This document shows, piece by piece, positions 37,008 to 48,380 of a stretch of DNA of 64,000 nt (its first letter is position 1; each line of letters opens with the position of its first letter). Source of the stretch: Ambrosia x helenae (taxonomy: Eukaryota; Streptophyta; Magnoliopsida; Asterales; Asteraceae); assembly GCA_030844895.1 (NCBI GenBank), contig CM061229.1, forward strand, positions 106,080,975 through 106,144,974, in the 5' to 3' direction. The notes beneath the pieces were generated by a model. The model made no database searches. It saw only the letters and a list, made by a program, of their open reading frames with translations, and was not told the DNA's origin. A program made the position numbers and the translations under genes.

Positions 37008-39842
37008 TTAACTTGCTATTTTCCTTTTCTTTAATGAACGCTCGTGGGCAGTTATCCTACCCTCCATCTTCAACATATGTAGCAAGAAATCACTCCACGT
37101 GTCAATGGGCCCAGGTAGACACCAATGCACACAATCATTATACAAAGTCACATTCTCATTGGGCCAATGCCCATATTTACTTGGGTGTCCATCTGGCCTT
37201 AGCAACATGGGCTGGGTTATATCCATAAGCCTAAACTTGAGCCCATTTTCCATTGCCTCATTTTGGGCTTTATCAAATTCTTCCATTTGGGCCAAATACA
37301 ACTCCAAATTAGAACCCTCTAACCTTATCTCATTGTTCTTAAAAGGCTTTGTTCTTATGCAATTCCCTCCTCCATTCCATTCCCCACCTTCAAAATGCAT
37401 TGGTGCGAATGTGCGTAAAAACGTCACACCCTTGAAGTTTTTCTGGCTCATGATCGCCTTGTATGCAGTCCTTAACGCTCTTCTATACCCAAATGTCATC
37501 GGGTAGTCAGTGACATTGTCTTTCTGACAAAATTTGCAACCAACCACGCGATGGTTCTCATAGTAAAACGAAGGCCTTGAGAACCAATGGCCTCCGTTTA
37601 TTACTAGGTAATTGAACTCATCGATGTGGTTGGTCCACTTCTCGTCAAACTCATCTAGATATAGACTGAACAAACCCGTGTGAGTTGGACCATCCATATC
37701 GGGTTGGTCGAACTTCACCAAAAACGGTGACCAATATGTGGCCATAGTGAAGTTGTATGAGACATAGTACCATCGCTTAAAGTCATCATCTTTTGTTGTC
37801 GAGATATCGATTGGATACTCCACCTAAGAGTTTAATTAAAAGACAAGAATGTAGTCATTGTCAAGTTCACATGCATGCCTTATGATAAAGCCATTTGTAT
37901 GAATTGATGCACATGCAAATGCAGAGATTGTGATCATGTTTCCAGTGTAAAAGACATAGAAATTTCTGGAATAAAGACAGGGAAAGTAAAAGCATGGCGG
38001 AACAATCCATGCATGTTCCCACAAGAATATATTCCTTAAGTTTTGTCACCAAGTAATTATGATTCATTTTCGCATGACACTAGGCACTACTACATAGATG
38101 AGTATTAACGGTAAATTTATTAATAGATCGTGTTAAAAGTGGAAAATAAAATAAAATAAAAAGGTCGTCGGTACTATCCCAAATTGTACCGACGATGAAA
38201 GTCATTTGTTTTGTAGCGTAAATATATTCTTCCAAGAGTTGTTTGGATGTTTGGGGCAATTACTAGGCAAGTAGATGGTGATCATGTATATTCAAGGCCT
38301 TGTTACATTTATGTGTTATTTCCTAAACTAAAACATATTAACTAGATGAATAAAAAGTTTACTACTATGTTTATTATTTGTTCTGTTTTTTTTTTCAAAA
38401 TCAAATTTTATATAAATAATTAGCAGGTGACATGTAAATAGTTAGGTTTGTAGGCCATATGTACAAACCCCTAAAAAGTTTGAATGTTAGAGTACATAAT
38501 TTCAAAACTAAGAAAATTTAACCTTGTGATTATTATAATTATATCCCCATCAAACATATCAGTCGGTCACCTACTTTCTACAAGTCAATGAAGAAAATAT
38601 AATACAAAACTATATGTTATTTTTAAAATGGTTTATCACCTTTCTTCGAGGCTTCACTTTTTCCAACGAATTAAAATAATATGTACACACACATTTTATT
38701 TATGGTGATACATGTGTTCCCATACTGAATTAATCATACTCGAATATGTATTATTTGTCTATCATTGCAAAAGATTTAAAAGAAACATAGAGACGTTTAA
38801 TTCTTCATTTATTAATATCACTTTCTAAAAACTTTTATTAAAACCATTTAAAAACAGGTAATAACGTGAAAATGAGAGCTCAACTGCTCTCGATTTTTGT
38901 TCCCACAATTCCGAATCTTGCTTCCTCTTTCTTCAATCTCCACATAGTGAATGTAAAAATATAAATATAAAATTAACCACAGACTCCATTAATATACATT
39001 TTTTTAAAGCTCGATGCAAGATTGTTAATAAAATATCAAAAAAAAAAAATTTAGATAATCTTTTTTTTTTCATTTATTTTTTTTTAATGTTGAATATTAA
39101 GCTTTCACCAATAACCAAGATCAAAACTTGATCAAGATTCAAGACTCAAAATCTTTTCCAATACTTTTAAAACAATTTCCATAAATAAAAAGTTAAAAAC
39201 TTATTTCTAAAAAAAAAAAAAAAAAACTCAAGAAAATCACCATCATAATGTGATTTAGACTAGATCTTTTCAATACATATTAACAAATAATTAACTCTAA
39301 ATCATTCAAATAATCAATGAACAATGATGAAGGGATAAAGATGTACATACCCTAGACAACATGCAAATCAAAGATTGCATATGATTCCTACCAACAGAAT
39401 CACCAACAAAAGCCAAAGACTTATCCCTAACAATCTCCAAAAACTGGTAGGGATTAAAGATGGGTAGATCACATTCATCTGGTTTCCATTTCCACTTCAT
39501 GTAATCCGAATCGGGTCGTCCATATTTCTGGCAGTTTTGATGTTCATGTATAGCCCAACATGTGGTGTTATGGTAATAAGGGGCTTCAGGGTTTGGAACC
39601 CACTCACCGGAGAACACATCACATTTGTGGTGGTTGTCGTCGACGGTGATGAGTGGGTGGTTCTCCGGCGAGGTGGTGGTGGTTGGAGAGGTGGAGGAAT
39701 GGGTGGTGGAAGAGAGTGATGGGAATTTATGGAAAGGGAAATAGAGAGGGATGACTGTTAGGGTTATTAGGGTTAGGGTTATGAATAAGAGGATCTTGGA
39801 GGTGGTTAGATGGTTCTTGCCATGAACACTAGTTTGCTTCAT
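37008..39842 (-). CDS. Trichome birefringence-like (TBL) polysaccharide O-acetyltransferase
   Basis: TBL proteins acetylate wall polysaccharides such as xyloglucan, xylan or mannan in the Golgi. Exon 1 is 39,842-39,351, exon 2 is 37,823-37,008, joined with GT/AG borders in phase to give 435 residues, normal for the family. A cytosolic tail and one signal anchor (about residues 17-35, ILLFITLTLITLTVIPLYF) precede a Ser/Thr-rich stem. The TBL domain then opens with CDVFSGEWVPN, and the catalytic GDS lies at about 147-149 (FVGDSVGRNHMQSL). The DUF231 part in exon 2 carries the catalytic DxxH (DCVHWCLPGPIDTW, about 394-397). The frame is intact. The ATG at 39,840-39,842 is chosen because the upstream extension lacks an ATG. 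The pattern is nearest the TBL19-27 (AXY4-like) group from memory; the acceptor polymer cannot be told from sequence. Confidence 0.92.
38085..38216. mobile_element. Possible small CACTA-like MITE in TBL intron
   Basis: About 130 bp starts CACTACTACA and ends TTTTGTAGCG, with an internal hairpin CGTCGGTAC...GTACCGACG. The ends resemble CACTA termini but no clear 3-bp duplication was seen. Confidence 0.3.
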
Positions 39843-39944
39843 GGGGGGAGAGAGAGATGTGTTCAAGTTTCAATGAGATGAGCTTATTAAGGAAGTGATA
39901 TTTACTCATAAAGTTTCTATGTATGACAAATAAGAGATAAGAGA

Positions 39945-39957
39945 TTTATTATATAAG
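39945..39957 (-). promoter_or_regulatory. Candidate TATA box of TBL gene
   Basis: Minus-strand TTATATAATAAA lies about 105 bp upstream of the chosen ATG, a plausible core-promoter distance. Confidence 0.35.
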
Positions 39958-40360
39958 ACAAAAACATCTTCTTAATTTGTCATTGTGTTTTGTAGTTTAT
40001 GTCTAAAAACTTCCCTCACAAATATAACCAATTTCACCTTTTTGTTAAGAGACATGTTTCTAGGCCAAAAGTCATTTGTTTCATCTAGATTTTAGATTTT
40101 AATAAGGGTCACTAGTTTAGGGAGCGGAAACAACTTTCAATCAGAGATACGGCCAAATTTGCAAGCACTTTTGCGATATCCAAATTGATTAGGCTCTCGT
40201 TGAGAACAAGAATTAGCTAGTAAACTTAAGCGTTCAAACACAAACAAGCAAATACGATCATCAAGAGGCTTACACGTCACATTTTTCTTATCACCAAATT
40301 ACGCAAATGCTTGTGCATTTGTTGCATATCATGCCCAATACCCAAAATACTGATTTTACG

Positions 40361-41250
40361 ATGGTATCAGCCTAAAGAGACGACTATTGAAACTTGATCC
40401 TAGCATACGACATTTCATCATCCTAGAATGTTCTGCCTTGACGCACTTACTTGGGTAAGTCCATTACTCTCTGAGTAGTCGGTTTTCACAATGACCAACA
40501 TTTCCACACAATTGGTTCAATAGTTATCAAAATTACGACACTGATGTGGCCTATTGTCAGACTTGCAATTCTCACTATATGCAGTTGGTTTAGAGCAAGT
40601 TAGATAAGTTACTATCTGGATCTACTCATTTGATCTATTTATGAAAGGAAGCTTAGTTTTTCTAGCAAATCGACTATGCGCTTGATTTTGCCCATGTGTC
40701 AACTTTACATCAAAAGACTTTGTTTCAAATGACGACCTCTTAATCGTTGAACATGTATACCCACAATGAAAATTTTGAATGATGAACTTCCTAAATGGAA
40801 TTGATCTAGCAACGTACGAATCTTTCTACAACGAATTTGCTATCCCCATAGTCATTGTGCTAGAAGTTCCAAACTTAGATAACTCTGAAGCCATGCTAGC
40901 TTTAACAAAGGTCAAACCCATAAACTTTTGAAGCACTGATGAGCTCCAAGAAGCCAAATTTAATGAGAAAGCAGAATCTCTCCTCATTATGGCTATTCAT
41001 AGTGACATCTCTTAGAACATAGATTCATGTGTATCTAGTGAAAATTCTATAATGAGTTGGAGAAACTCTTTGAAGGAGGCATAAAAATAAGAAAGAATAG
41101 AATATTCAAATGCTTAAATGACTATAAGTCATTCAAAGCACAAGCAAATGAATCAACAAAGCAACTCCACAACCAATTTTGTTTTCTTAGTAACTCCTTA
41201 AAACGAAATAACATAATGAAAACGATCCAATAGAAATAACACAAAGTTTC
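40361..41250 (+). pseudogene. Ty1/copia gag relic with primer-site remnant
   Basis: TGGTATCAG at 40,362-40,370 resembles a tRNA-Met primer site. Downstream, pieces TDELQEAKFNEKAESLL, NELEKLFEGGIKIRKNRI and LNDYKSFKAQANESTKQL match the UBN2-type gag of plant copia elements across stops and shifts. No pol domain follows. LTR borders were not found; an LTR may end near 40,355. Confidence 0.6.
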
Positions 41251-42597
41251 TTCTCAACTTACCGAATGAATGAAGGTCCTTAACGATGACATTACAAGTA
41301 ACATGAAATCTTGAATAAACACTTCTTTGTGACTTGTTACCATTACTAGAATGTGAAATTGTAGAAGAATCATCGGCAAATGGAGGATCCATCACCTTAT
41401 TATCAGTAACTTGCTCTGATATTTTTAGAGAACAAGATAGGTTAGGAAGCCTAAGAAGAAGTTGATGAATTCAACCCCAAAGTCTAATAAGTGATGAAAA
41501 CACTAAAAGTAGTTGTGTTATAGAAATTAGAAGTTTGGATACTAGAAGTTGGGTCTAGATGAACCATTCATGATAACAAGGTTGTCATTAGGGAGGAAGG
41601 AGTGGCATACGAAGACGAAGAAAGGGAGATTTGTTATTATTTATACATTTTTATTGATAAGGGTAAAATGATCATTATACGCCAATTTACTTACTTATTT
41701 ACCACTTTTGTGTCAGGGAGAAAACACATGTCGTTGGGCTTTGAAAATACAAACATTTGTAAAGTGTTTAATAACAATTGATCAACTTGTCATAGGGCTT
41801 CTGGGACGATAATCAACTTGTCGTTGGCCTTCTCGGACAAAGTATCCCCATGCCTTACCTTACACCAGACTTATGTTTATGCTTCCTATTCTTACATTGA
41901 CCATGTGGTCCAGTCATCTTATTAGGGTGTGTTACGTTAACCCGACACCTTCCTTGTCCGATTGTCCGACAATATCAGTCCTACTTTGTGTACTTTACTT
42001 GGTTATCTAAGTTATGTGGCACATCAGGGTAACCTTAGGTAAATAGTTATTACAATGAGCACATCAAGGTTGTTTAGGGGTTGTTATAGCAAGGCATATG
42101 CACAGTTTGATCGTGCAAATGTTGTTGCATGTGCAGAATATGTCAAACATAAATAATTGAGTCAAAATAAAATATCAAAATTTGGGATGTTACAATTTAT
42201 GATAGAAGTGTTGTAGCCTTACGATGCTTTGATCGTAGGTCTATGGTATGTAAGTCATGTTTGTGTTTGAATTTTGAATATTTTCAAAAAGTTTTTGGTT
42301 ATTTATTTTGGTATAAAACATCTTATGCTTTCATGTTTGGGTGATTTGGTTTTTTTAGTTGATTGAATTTATATTACATTATGTTAGGTAAAAAACTAAC
42401 ATGAAGAATTTTATCAAAAGAAAGTTGTCAAACTCTGAATTAAAGTACTCCTGAAAAATTTAATTTGGATTATCTTTCATGAAATCTTTCTTAATTAAAA
42501 CCAATTCATTCTTATCCACTTAATCGAAAAGGATGAAATTAGACAATAATGTATCATAAAGATTCCATGTCAACCAAAGCTTCTTGTCGAAAGAGAG
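41251..42597. other. Unassigned repeat-like region
   Basis: No gene seen. TGTTACGTTAACC-type and GGGATGTTACAAT words near 41,930 and 42,185 suggest LTR remnants linked to the copia relic, but no pairs could be matched. Confidence 0.3.
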
Positions 42598-43385
42598 TGT
42601 CACACCCTCAAATTCCACGTGCAAGGTTTTACCGCGAGGCGCGTGACATATCAGGATCCAAGTCAACGGTCACAATAAACGACAACTAAATGTAAAGATA
42701 CGTAAACAAAAACATTAAGTTTCATAACATAAACCAATAGCGGAAGCATAATCTTGTTTACAATCAAAAGACGTAACAAAGTCTGAAAACATTTATTTAA
42801 ACATGCACTAGAAACCTAAACGCCGTGCAAGACCCTGTGCGCCTAGTCCACTGACTGCTACCTTAGCGACCTGAGAAAACATGCCAAATGTCAAAATATA
42901 ATGCTGGTGAGTTCACAGGTTTTATAAAAGTGTTTCCGTAAGTCTGAAAAGATCATTCCCGTTAATACTAAGTTATAAGAACGTTAGCTAAACGTTAAGT
43001 ATCGTTACTACTACGAGTTGGAAACCATTACTGACATGCATCCCTGATAAGTATGCCTAGAATGTATGAGCCACTGTCATCATCGGTGACTCCCAAAGTA
43101 GAGACAATATTCACCCGTCCGGCCTCCAACCGACCCGGGTGGGGTTAGTCAAGCCCAATAGATCCATCAAATTCATATATGCAAACATGCACTCATATGC
43201 AAACATGCACCTAACACGCGTAAAAGTTCACTAAGTCTATCATACAATTCATATACAGCATATACGAGTCCGAACACGTGTTATCAGGTTATTAGACATG
43301 CCACGAGGTTCCTAACATGTTCCTAAGTGTCAAACCATGCTTCGGGATGTCAAAATACACTTACAACAGCTAAACACACGATTAG

Positions 43386-43510
43386 GAATCAAACAGGCAA
43401 TTAGGAAATTCAATAGGCAATTAGCAAGGCTAATTGCCCTTATAGCAGGCGAGTAGGGGGCTAATCGCCCCTTTATCAGGCGAGTAGGTTTCCTACTCGC
43501 CCCCTGCAGT
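43386..43510 (-). repeat. Hairpin array downstream of LTR TATA box (copy 2)
   Basis: Perfect stems: GGCAATTAGC/GCTAATTGCC (43,416-43,438) and GGCGAGTAGG/CCTACTCGCC (43,479-43,501). One imperfect stem (GGCGAGTAG/CTAATCGCC) lies between them. Confidence 0.8.
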
Positions 43511-43582
43511 CCAAGGGCCACTTTTCGCGAGTTAGGGTTTTACAAATGATGTTTTGCAACACAAAGATGGTATTTATAGGCG

Positions 43583-43735
43583 TTTCCACTCGCCACTGCT
43601 GCAAATGGCGATTAATGCTAATCGCCTCCTGTTACAGGCGAGTAGAGGCTACTCGCCCCTATTACCAGGCAATTAGCCTACTAATCGCCCCTGCAGGGGG
43701 TGATTAGCCTTGCTAATCGCCACCTGCATGCTGTA
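43583..43735 (-). repeat. Hairpin array upstream of LTR TATA box (copy 2)
   Basis: Four tandem stems lie on the upstream side of the minus-strand TATA box. GGCGATTA/TAATCGCC (43,607-43,626) and GGCGAGTAG/CTACTCGCC (43,637-43,657) are perfect; the next two have one mismatch each. Loops are 3-4 nt. Confidence 0.8.
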
Positions 43736-44104
43736 GGGGATTTTCGGTGCGTTAAACACTATTTTAACACATATAAGCACGTAGTCACATACCGACAAGT
43801 CATATAATGATTATAAACACATAATGCATGATAACTAACACGTTCACATTCGTTCACCAATTCCCGGGACTTGAGACTTGCGTGCGTGCATTAAACCCGA
43901 CGATTATACCAATCACCAATCCTTATACGCATGGTTATGGACCGACTCCCAATGATCCCTTGGATCATTGTAACGACTCCCGATGATTCTCGGAACCATC
44001 AAAACGACTCAACTGACCCGGTTAAGTATATGACATGCATGACTCGCTAAGGTAGACTTACTAGTTTGACCAATGTTACTAACTTGAGTTTGCCGGGTTT
44101 TACA

Positions 44105-45521
44105 TAGAGTGCTTGAAAATGTTTTCGTCAAAATGTAATGGACCATTTTTAAAGATGAAAATCCGTTTAAAAAAAACTACATTTTGTAATGTTTTTCCAT
44201 TATCTAATGACATCAAAATTAATTGTGCAAAATTAATTGTGTGGGAGAAATAAATATATAAAGCTAGTTATACTCTTGACGTGATATATTCGTGATATAT
44301 TCTAGCTTTTTGCTAGTTTGTTTTAATGTCTACATTCCCAACAAAATATAGATACCCACTCTAACAACTCAAGACTATTTGCAAATAGATGGTTTGTTTT
44401 ATCACATTGTAATAAAGAAACTGTTTATTGGATTTGGTTTCATCACAAGTTATAAAGGACAGACATCTTATACAGGGCTCTAAATCGCTCGTGCTTGCTC
44501 GGAAAATGTCTATTTGACTTTTCACGTGATTGTAAATGAGTCGATCTACTCGGTTCAATTTGTAAACGATCCAAGCACGAGCAAAAGTCTGCTCGACTCG
44601 GTTTGGCTCGAATTAGTTTTTTTTATTAATTTATTATATATATATATATATATATAATATTTATAGTATTATAATACCACTATATTTGGTTTGGCCCTAT
44701 ATATATAAATATAAATTATATTTATACTTACTAGCCCAATCAACCTAATAAAAACTTAATACTATCAACCCAATAAAAAAAAAACTTAATAATAGGTTTA
44801 GTAGTAAAACCCTAAAGTTGTGAAGGGACAACCTCGACCTTGTTCTCTCTATAGTCGTATGTCGTCAATCGTCTCCCGCTATCACCCTATGTCACAATGC
44901 GAAAATTGTTCTCTGCAATATGTTCATCATCTCACCGGCCTTAACCTGAACCTCATCTTTAGATAATCGGACCTTCGCGTAGTGTTATCATCGGATAGTT
45001 GGACCTCAGTCGTCACCTAACAACATAAACATTGAAGTAAACATCCCATATTTATGGTTCTCGCCGCTCACTCGAAAAAAATATGCTATCAAAAATGTTC
45101 ACTCGGCTGTAAATGAGCCAATCGGCTCGATTCGTTTTGTAAACGAGCCAAGCACGAGCAAAGGTCATACCGGTTCGGCTCGGCACGTTAACATCCTTAA
45201 TCTTATATGTTATAAAATTAGTTACTACATAATAAGTAACAGCCAAACAGATTTAGCATCGGTCTTAGGCAAAAGAGCTATTTTGTTCACAAGAAACATT
45301 ATGTCTCAAATACCAAGATTGCGTTTTTGTCACATTAGCTATGAATGAGATGAAAAATCTACATTTAGTCTGAACGAGAACAATCCCATAGACGACCTCC
45401 TGATCGAAGAGTTTAACTAAGAGATTCAAAAATAAGTTTGTAACTTTGTATACTCTTTGAAGGCAAATAATGGCGTGAAAGACCGGGTATTAACATTATT
45501 TTTATAACAATTTATCAACAA
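44105..45521. other. Repeat-rich intergenic region
   Basis: Direct repeats of about 130 bp lie at 44,465-44,610 and 45,060-45,195, sharing CCAAGCACGAGCAAA and GGCTCG words. They resemble ends of a TIR element common in plant genomes. A TA microsatellite lies near 44,636-44,655. No gene seen. Confidence 0.4.
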
Positions 45522-45925
45522 GAGTAAAGATCAAATACATATAGTTTTTTTTTGTAAGAACTGTGAGAATCAAAGGGGGTAAAAAAAAATTATTTTTTTT
45601 TTAGAATTTTTTTTTCCCATGTGCTTAAACATTCTTTCTAGATGAATAATACAAAAAAAAAATTTAAAAAAAAAAATTTTTTTTAGTGTAATTACGTCAT
45701 TAAGGTAAATACATTAGTTTACACTAGAGTAATTATGTAATTACTCTACACGTAATTACTCTACAACAAATTTTTTTTTTTTTTTTTTTTTTAGTTTTCA
45801 ATACTATAATACATGTTTAACAATATGGGGAAAAAAAATTTTGAAAAAAAAAAATTAAAAAAAAATACCCTCCTTTGATTCTTACAGTTCTTACCAAAAA
45901 AACTATTTGTACCGGATCTTTCCCC
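45522..45925. mobile_element. Mutator-like MITE, copy 2 (inverted)
   Basis: A 404-bp reverse-complement copy of 27,552-27,937, flanked by the exact 10-bp duplication TTATCAACAA (45,512-45,521 and 45,926-45,935). Termini are GAGTAAAGATC and GGGGAAAGATC. It carries longer T and A runs than copy 1. Confidence 0.82.
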
Positions 45926-46151
45926 TTATCAACAAATATGAAGAAAGAGACTTTAATAATACAAGGAAAGTTTTCCTGGTCACGTTTTTTTATGTCGTGT
46001 ATGAATATATTTCGCCAAGATTGGCAACTATGGTTGACTGAATACATAGAATAAATCAATCATGGGCGTGATTTCTGGAGACCCATAAAATTAAAGAAAG
46101 TCAAGAAACCATGAAGCACTAAAAAATAACAAACCATGTCAGTATATATTA

Positions 46152-47244
46152 GGGGGGAGAGGGCACCATCCGTATTGTCCATGGATAACCACTACCAGCA
46201 CGTTAACATCACCGTCACCCAAGCTGGTAGTAGTTCTGTACTACTGTTGACCGTTTTTATTAGTTGTATCTACCGTGTTCGTACCGGTTTTTTATTTTAT
46301 TTTTGAGTTTTATAAATGCAAATTTATTTGTGTTAACCGTGTGTTTTTAGTGTTCTTTTATTTTTACCGCTTGTTTTATAATTCTTTTTCTCTTTTTTTT
46401 TAATTATTTTCTTTGTTTTAAAATCTAATTAAATAAAAAAACATAAATAAAAACATAATAATATTAAACTTAAAAAAATACATTAAAACAAAGATAAAAA
46501 ACTTAAAGTTTGCGCAACAATCGCCATGCCTCGACATGGTCGAAATTGTTGCCGTATCGAGCCTCATACTCATAGTGAGTGAAGTCGATAGCCAACTCCT
46601 CATCAAGTTCCGGATCGTCCCTCACCGTTTGCTCGTATAGGGAGGTCCACCTCTCACACTTGATATTGAGATCGGCCCATTTGAGCTGGAGGTCTCGCAG
46701 GGTCTTGATGGTGTTGGTGCCAACGTGTTCGATGAAGTCTCTCGGGAGTTGTTGAATCTCCGAGTCATTTGAGGCATCCTTGTGGCAAACCCCAAGTGTC
46801 ATCTCTTCCTCTTCGGTCCACGGGTTCATATTGGTAGGTGGGGTGGGTGTTTTTTTTTACCGTTTGTTTGTGTGGTTTTTAATCCCACGGTTTCTTCTAT
46901 TTATATGCAAAAATTTTGAACAGTAAGAAGGTAAAATTAAGGTTTAACCGTTTAGGTGATAAAACTTAAATTCGTTCGACGGTTGCCAAGAATTACTAAT
47001 AAATTTTGCTGACCGTTTGGTGGAACGGTTGTAATAGTATGAATAAAAGTTTAAGTTTAAAATGTTAAAACCGTGTGAAAATGTAAAAAAAAAATGGGTT
47101 TTAAATGAAAATAAATAAAAGAATCGGTGGAGTGTTGCCTCCAAAAAATTGTTTCAGTGAATTAAATCAGTGAAGTGATGTTGCAAGCACGATTGGTTAA
47201 AATCAGTGAAAGAAAAAAATTATACTACAAACACCCCTCCCCCC
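46152..47244 (-). mobile_element. Harbinger-like element with SANT-domain gene, copy 1
   Basis: A 1,093-bp element flanked by TTA (46,149-46,151 and 47,245-47,247) with G-rich inverted ends (GGGGGGAGAGGG / GGGGGGAGGGGT). It carries one short gene on the minus strand and no DDE transposase. A diverged copy starts 34 bp further right. Confidence 0.65.
46503..46829 (-). CDS. Small SANT/Myb-like protein of Harbinger-like element
   Basis: An intact 108-residue frame starts at the ATG at 46,827-46,829. It opens MNPWTEEEEMTLGVCHKDAS and continues HVGTNTIKTLRDLQLKWADL, then FDHVEAWRLLRKL at the C-terminus. The WTEEEE helix, the later LQLKWADL and the final W-x-L-L pattern resemble the Myb/SANT accessory proteins of PIF/Harbinger transposons, often mis-annotated in plants as 'glutathione S-transferase T3-like'. 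In those systems the protein helps transposase bind element ends. The relative at 47,589-47,969 has a GFWGPVLADF insertion missing here, so this copy may have an internal deletion. Function is inferred; expression is unknown. Confidence 0.5.
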   Translation of the reverse strand: MNPWTEEEEMTLGVCHKDASNDSEIQQLPRDFIEHVGTNTIKTLRDLQLKWADLNIKCERWTSLYEQTVRDDPELDEELAIDFTHYEYEARYGNNFDHVEAWRLLRKL

Positions 47245-47278
47245 TTATTAAACACAAATTAATCAAAAACATCTGTTA

Positions 47279-48380
47279 CGAGGTACGGGGCGTCACCTGA
47301 ATTGGTCATGGGTACCCACTACCAGCACGTAACACCGTCGCCACCCATGCTGGTAGTGGTCTCGTGAACCGTTTTGCTGGTTGTATCTACCGTGCTGTAA
47401 CCGTTTTTTATTTATTTTTTATTTAAATAAATACTATTTTTTGTATTTTAACCGTCTGTTTTTAATATTGTTTTATTATTTTAACTGTTTGTTTTAAAAC
47501 CTAATTAAATAACAAAACATTAAAGATGAACATAAAAAACTAAAATTCATTACTATTAAACAAAAAAATAAAATACATTAAAAAAAACCTAGAGTTGGCG
47601 CAACAGTTGTCATGCCTCGACATGGTCAAAACTGTTGTCGTATAGAGCCGCATAGTCCACATGCGTGAACTCGATAACCAACTCCGGTACGATGCCCAAC
47701 TCCTGCCTCAACGTGTTCTCGTACAAGGTGGTCCACCGATCATACTTTTTGTTGAGATCGGCCCACTTCCGCTATAGGCTCACGATGGTCCGGTCATTGG
47801 TGCCGACGTGGCGGTTGAAATCGGCCAGCACCGGTCCCCAAAACCCCTTCGGGTGGGAGCCCGAGCCCGAGGCCCTCAAGCGTTGACGTTGTTGTAGAAC
47901 CGGTTCGTCTGTGGCATCTTTGTAGCACACCACCAACGTCATCTCCTCTTCGGAAGTCCAACGAGTCATCTTGTGTGGTGTGTGTGTGTTTGTTTATACG
48001 GTGGTAAAAGGTGAGTTTTAACCCCACAGTTTGCTATGTTTATATACAAAAAAATTTGAACGGTTTCAAATTGAATTTACTAACTGTTTTGTGGAACGGT
48101 TTCAATGCTATTGAATTCGATTGATAGCTTCCAAATTGAATTTACTCACCGTTTGGTGGTGGGATGGTTGTAATAGTGTAAAAGTAATTAATATTAACCT
48201 TTAAACCTTGTGAAATAAAAAAAAGTTTAGTGAAATTAAAAAAATAAATAAAAGAATCAGTGGAGTGTTTCCTCCAAAAAGAGCCTTTCAGTAAAGTAAA
48301 TCAGTAAAATGATGTGGCAGTGCAGGATTGGTTAAAACCAGTTAAGTCAAAAAAACATTCAATAAACGGCTCTTCCCCCC
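47279..48380 (-). mobile_element. Harbinger-like element with SANT-domain gene, copy 2
   Basis: A 1,102-bp relative of the preceding element, flanked by TTA (47,276-47,278 and 48,381-48,383). Both 3' regions share GGTTAAAA and GTGGAGTGTT blocks. The left terminus is more diverged than the right. Confidence 0.6.
47589..47969 (-). pseudogene. SANT/Myb-like protein, copy 2, with two nonsense codons
   Basis: It starts at the ATG at 47,967-47,969 with MTRWTSEEEMTLVVCYKDAT. The frame then has TAG where the relative has Gln before KWADL, and TGA where the relative has Trp in HVEAW. It is otherwise collinear to its TAG at 47,589-47,591. It retains GFWGPVLADFNRHVGT, absent from copy 1. Confidence 0.65.

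Larger units (their letters stand above)
42598..44104 (-). mobile_element. Solo-LTR-like element with hairpin arrays, copy 2
   Basis: Minus-oriented, it starts TGTAAAACCCGGCAAACTC at 44,104 and ends GGTGTGACA at 42,598. It is the relative of 28,138-31,030 and 54,925-56,643. Flanks GAGAG/TAGAG form a 5-bp duplication with one mismatch. A minus-strand TATAAATA lies at 43,571-43,578. No primer site or second LTR was seen, so it is probably a solo LTR. Confidence 0.65.

Noticed and set aside
37013..37506. Plus-strand frames opposite TBL exon 2
   Set aside because: Shadows of the conserved TBL coding strand.
43386..43735. CRISPR-like array
   Set aside because: Units are adjacent palindromes without unique spacers, in a plant LTR; there is no cas gene context.
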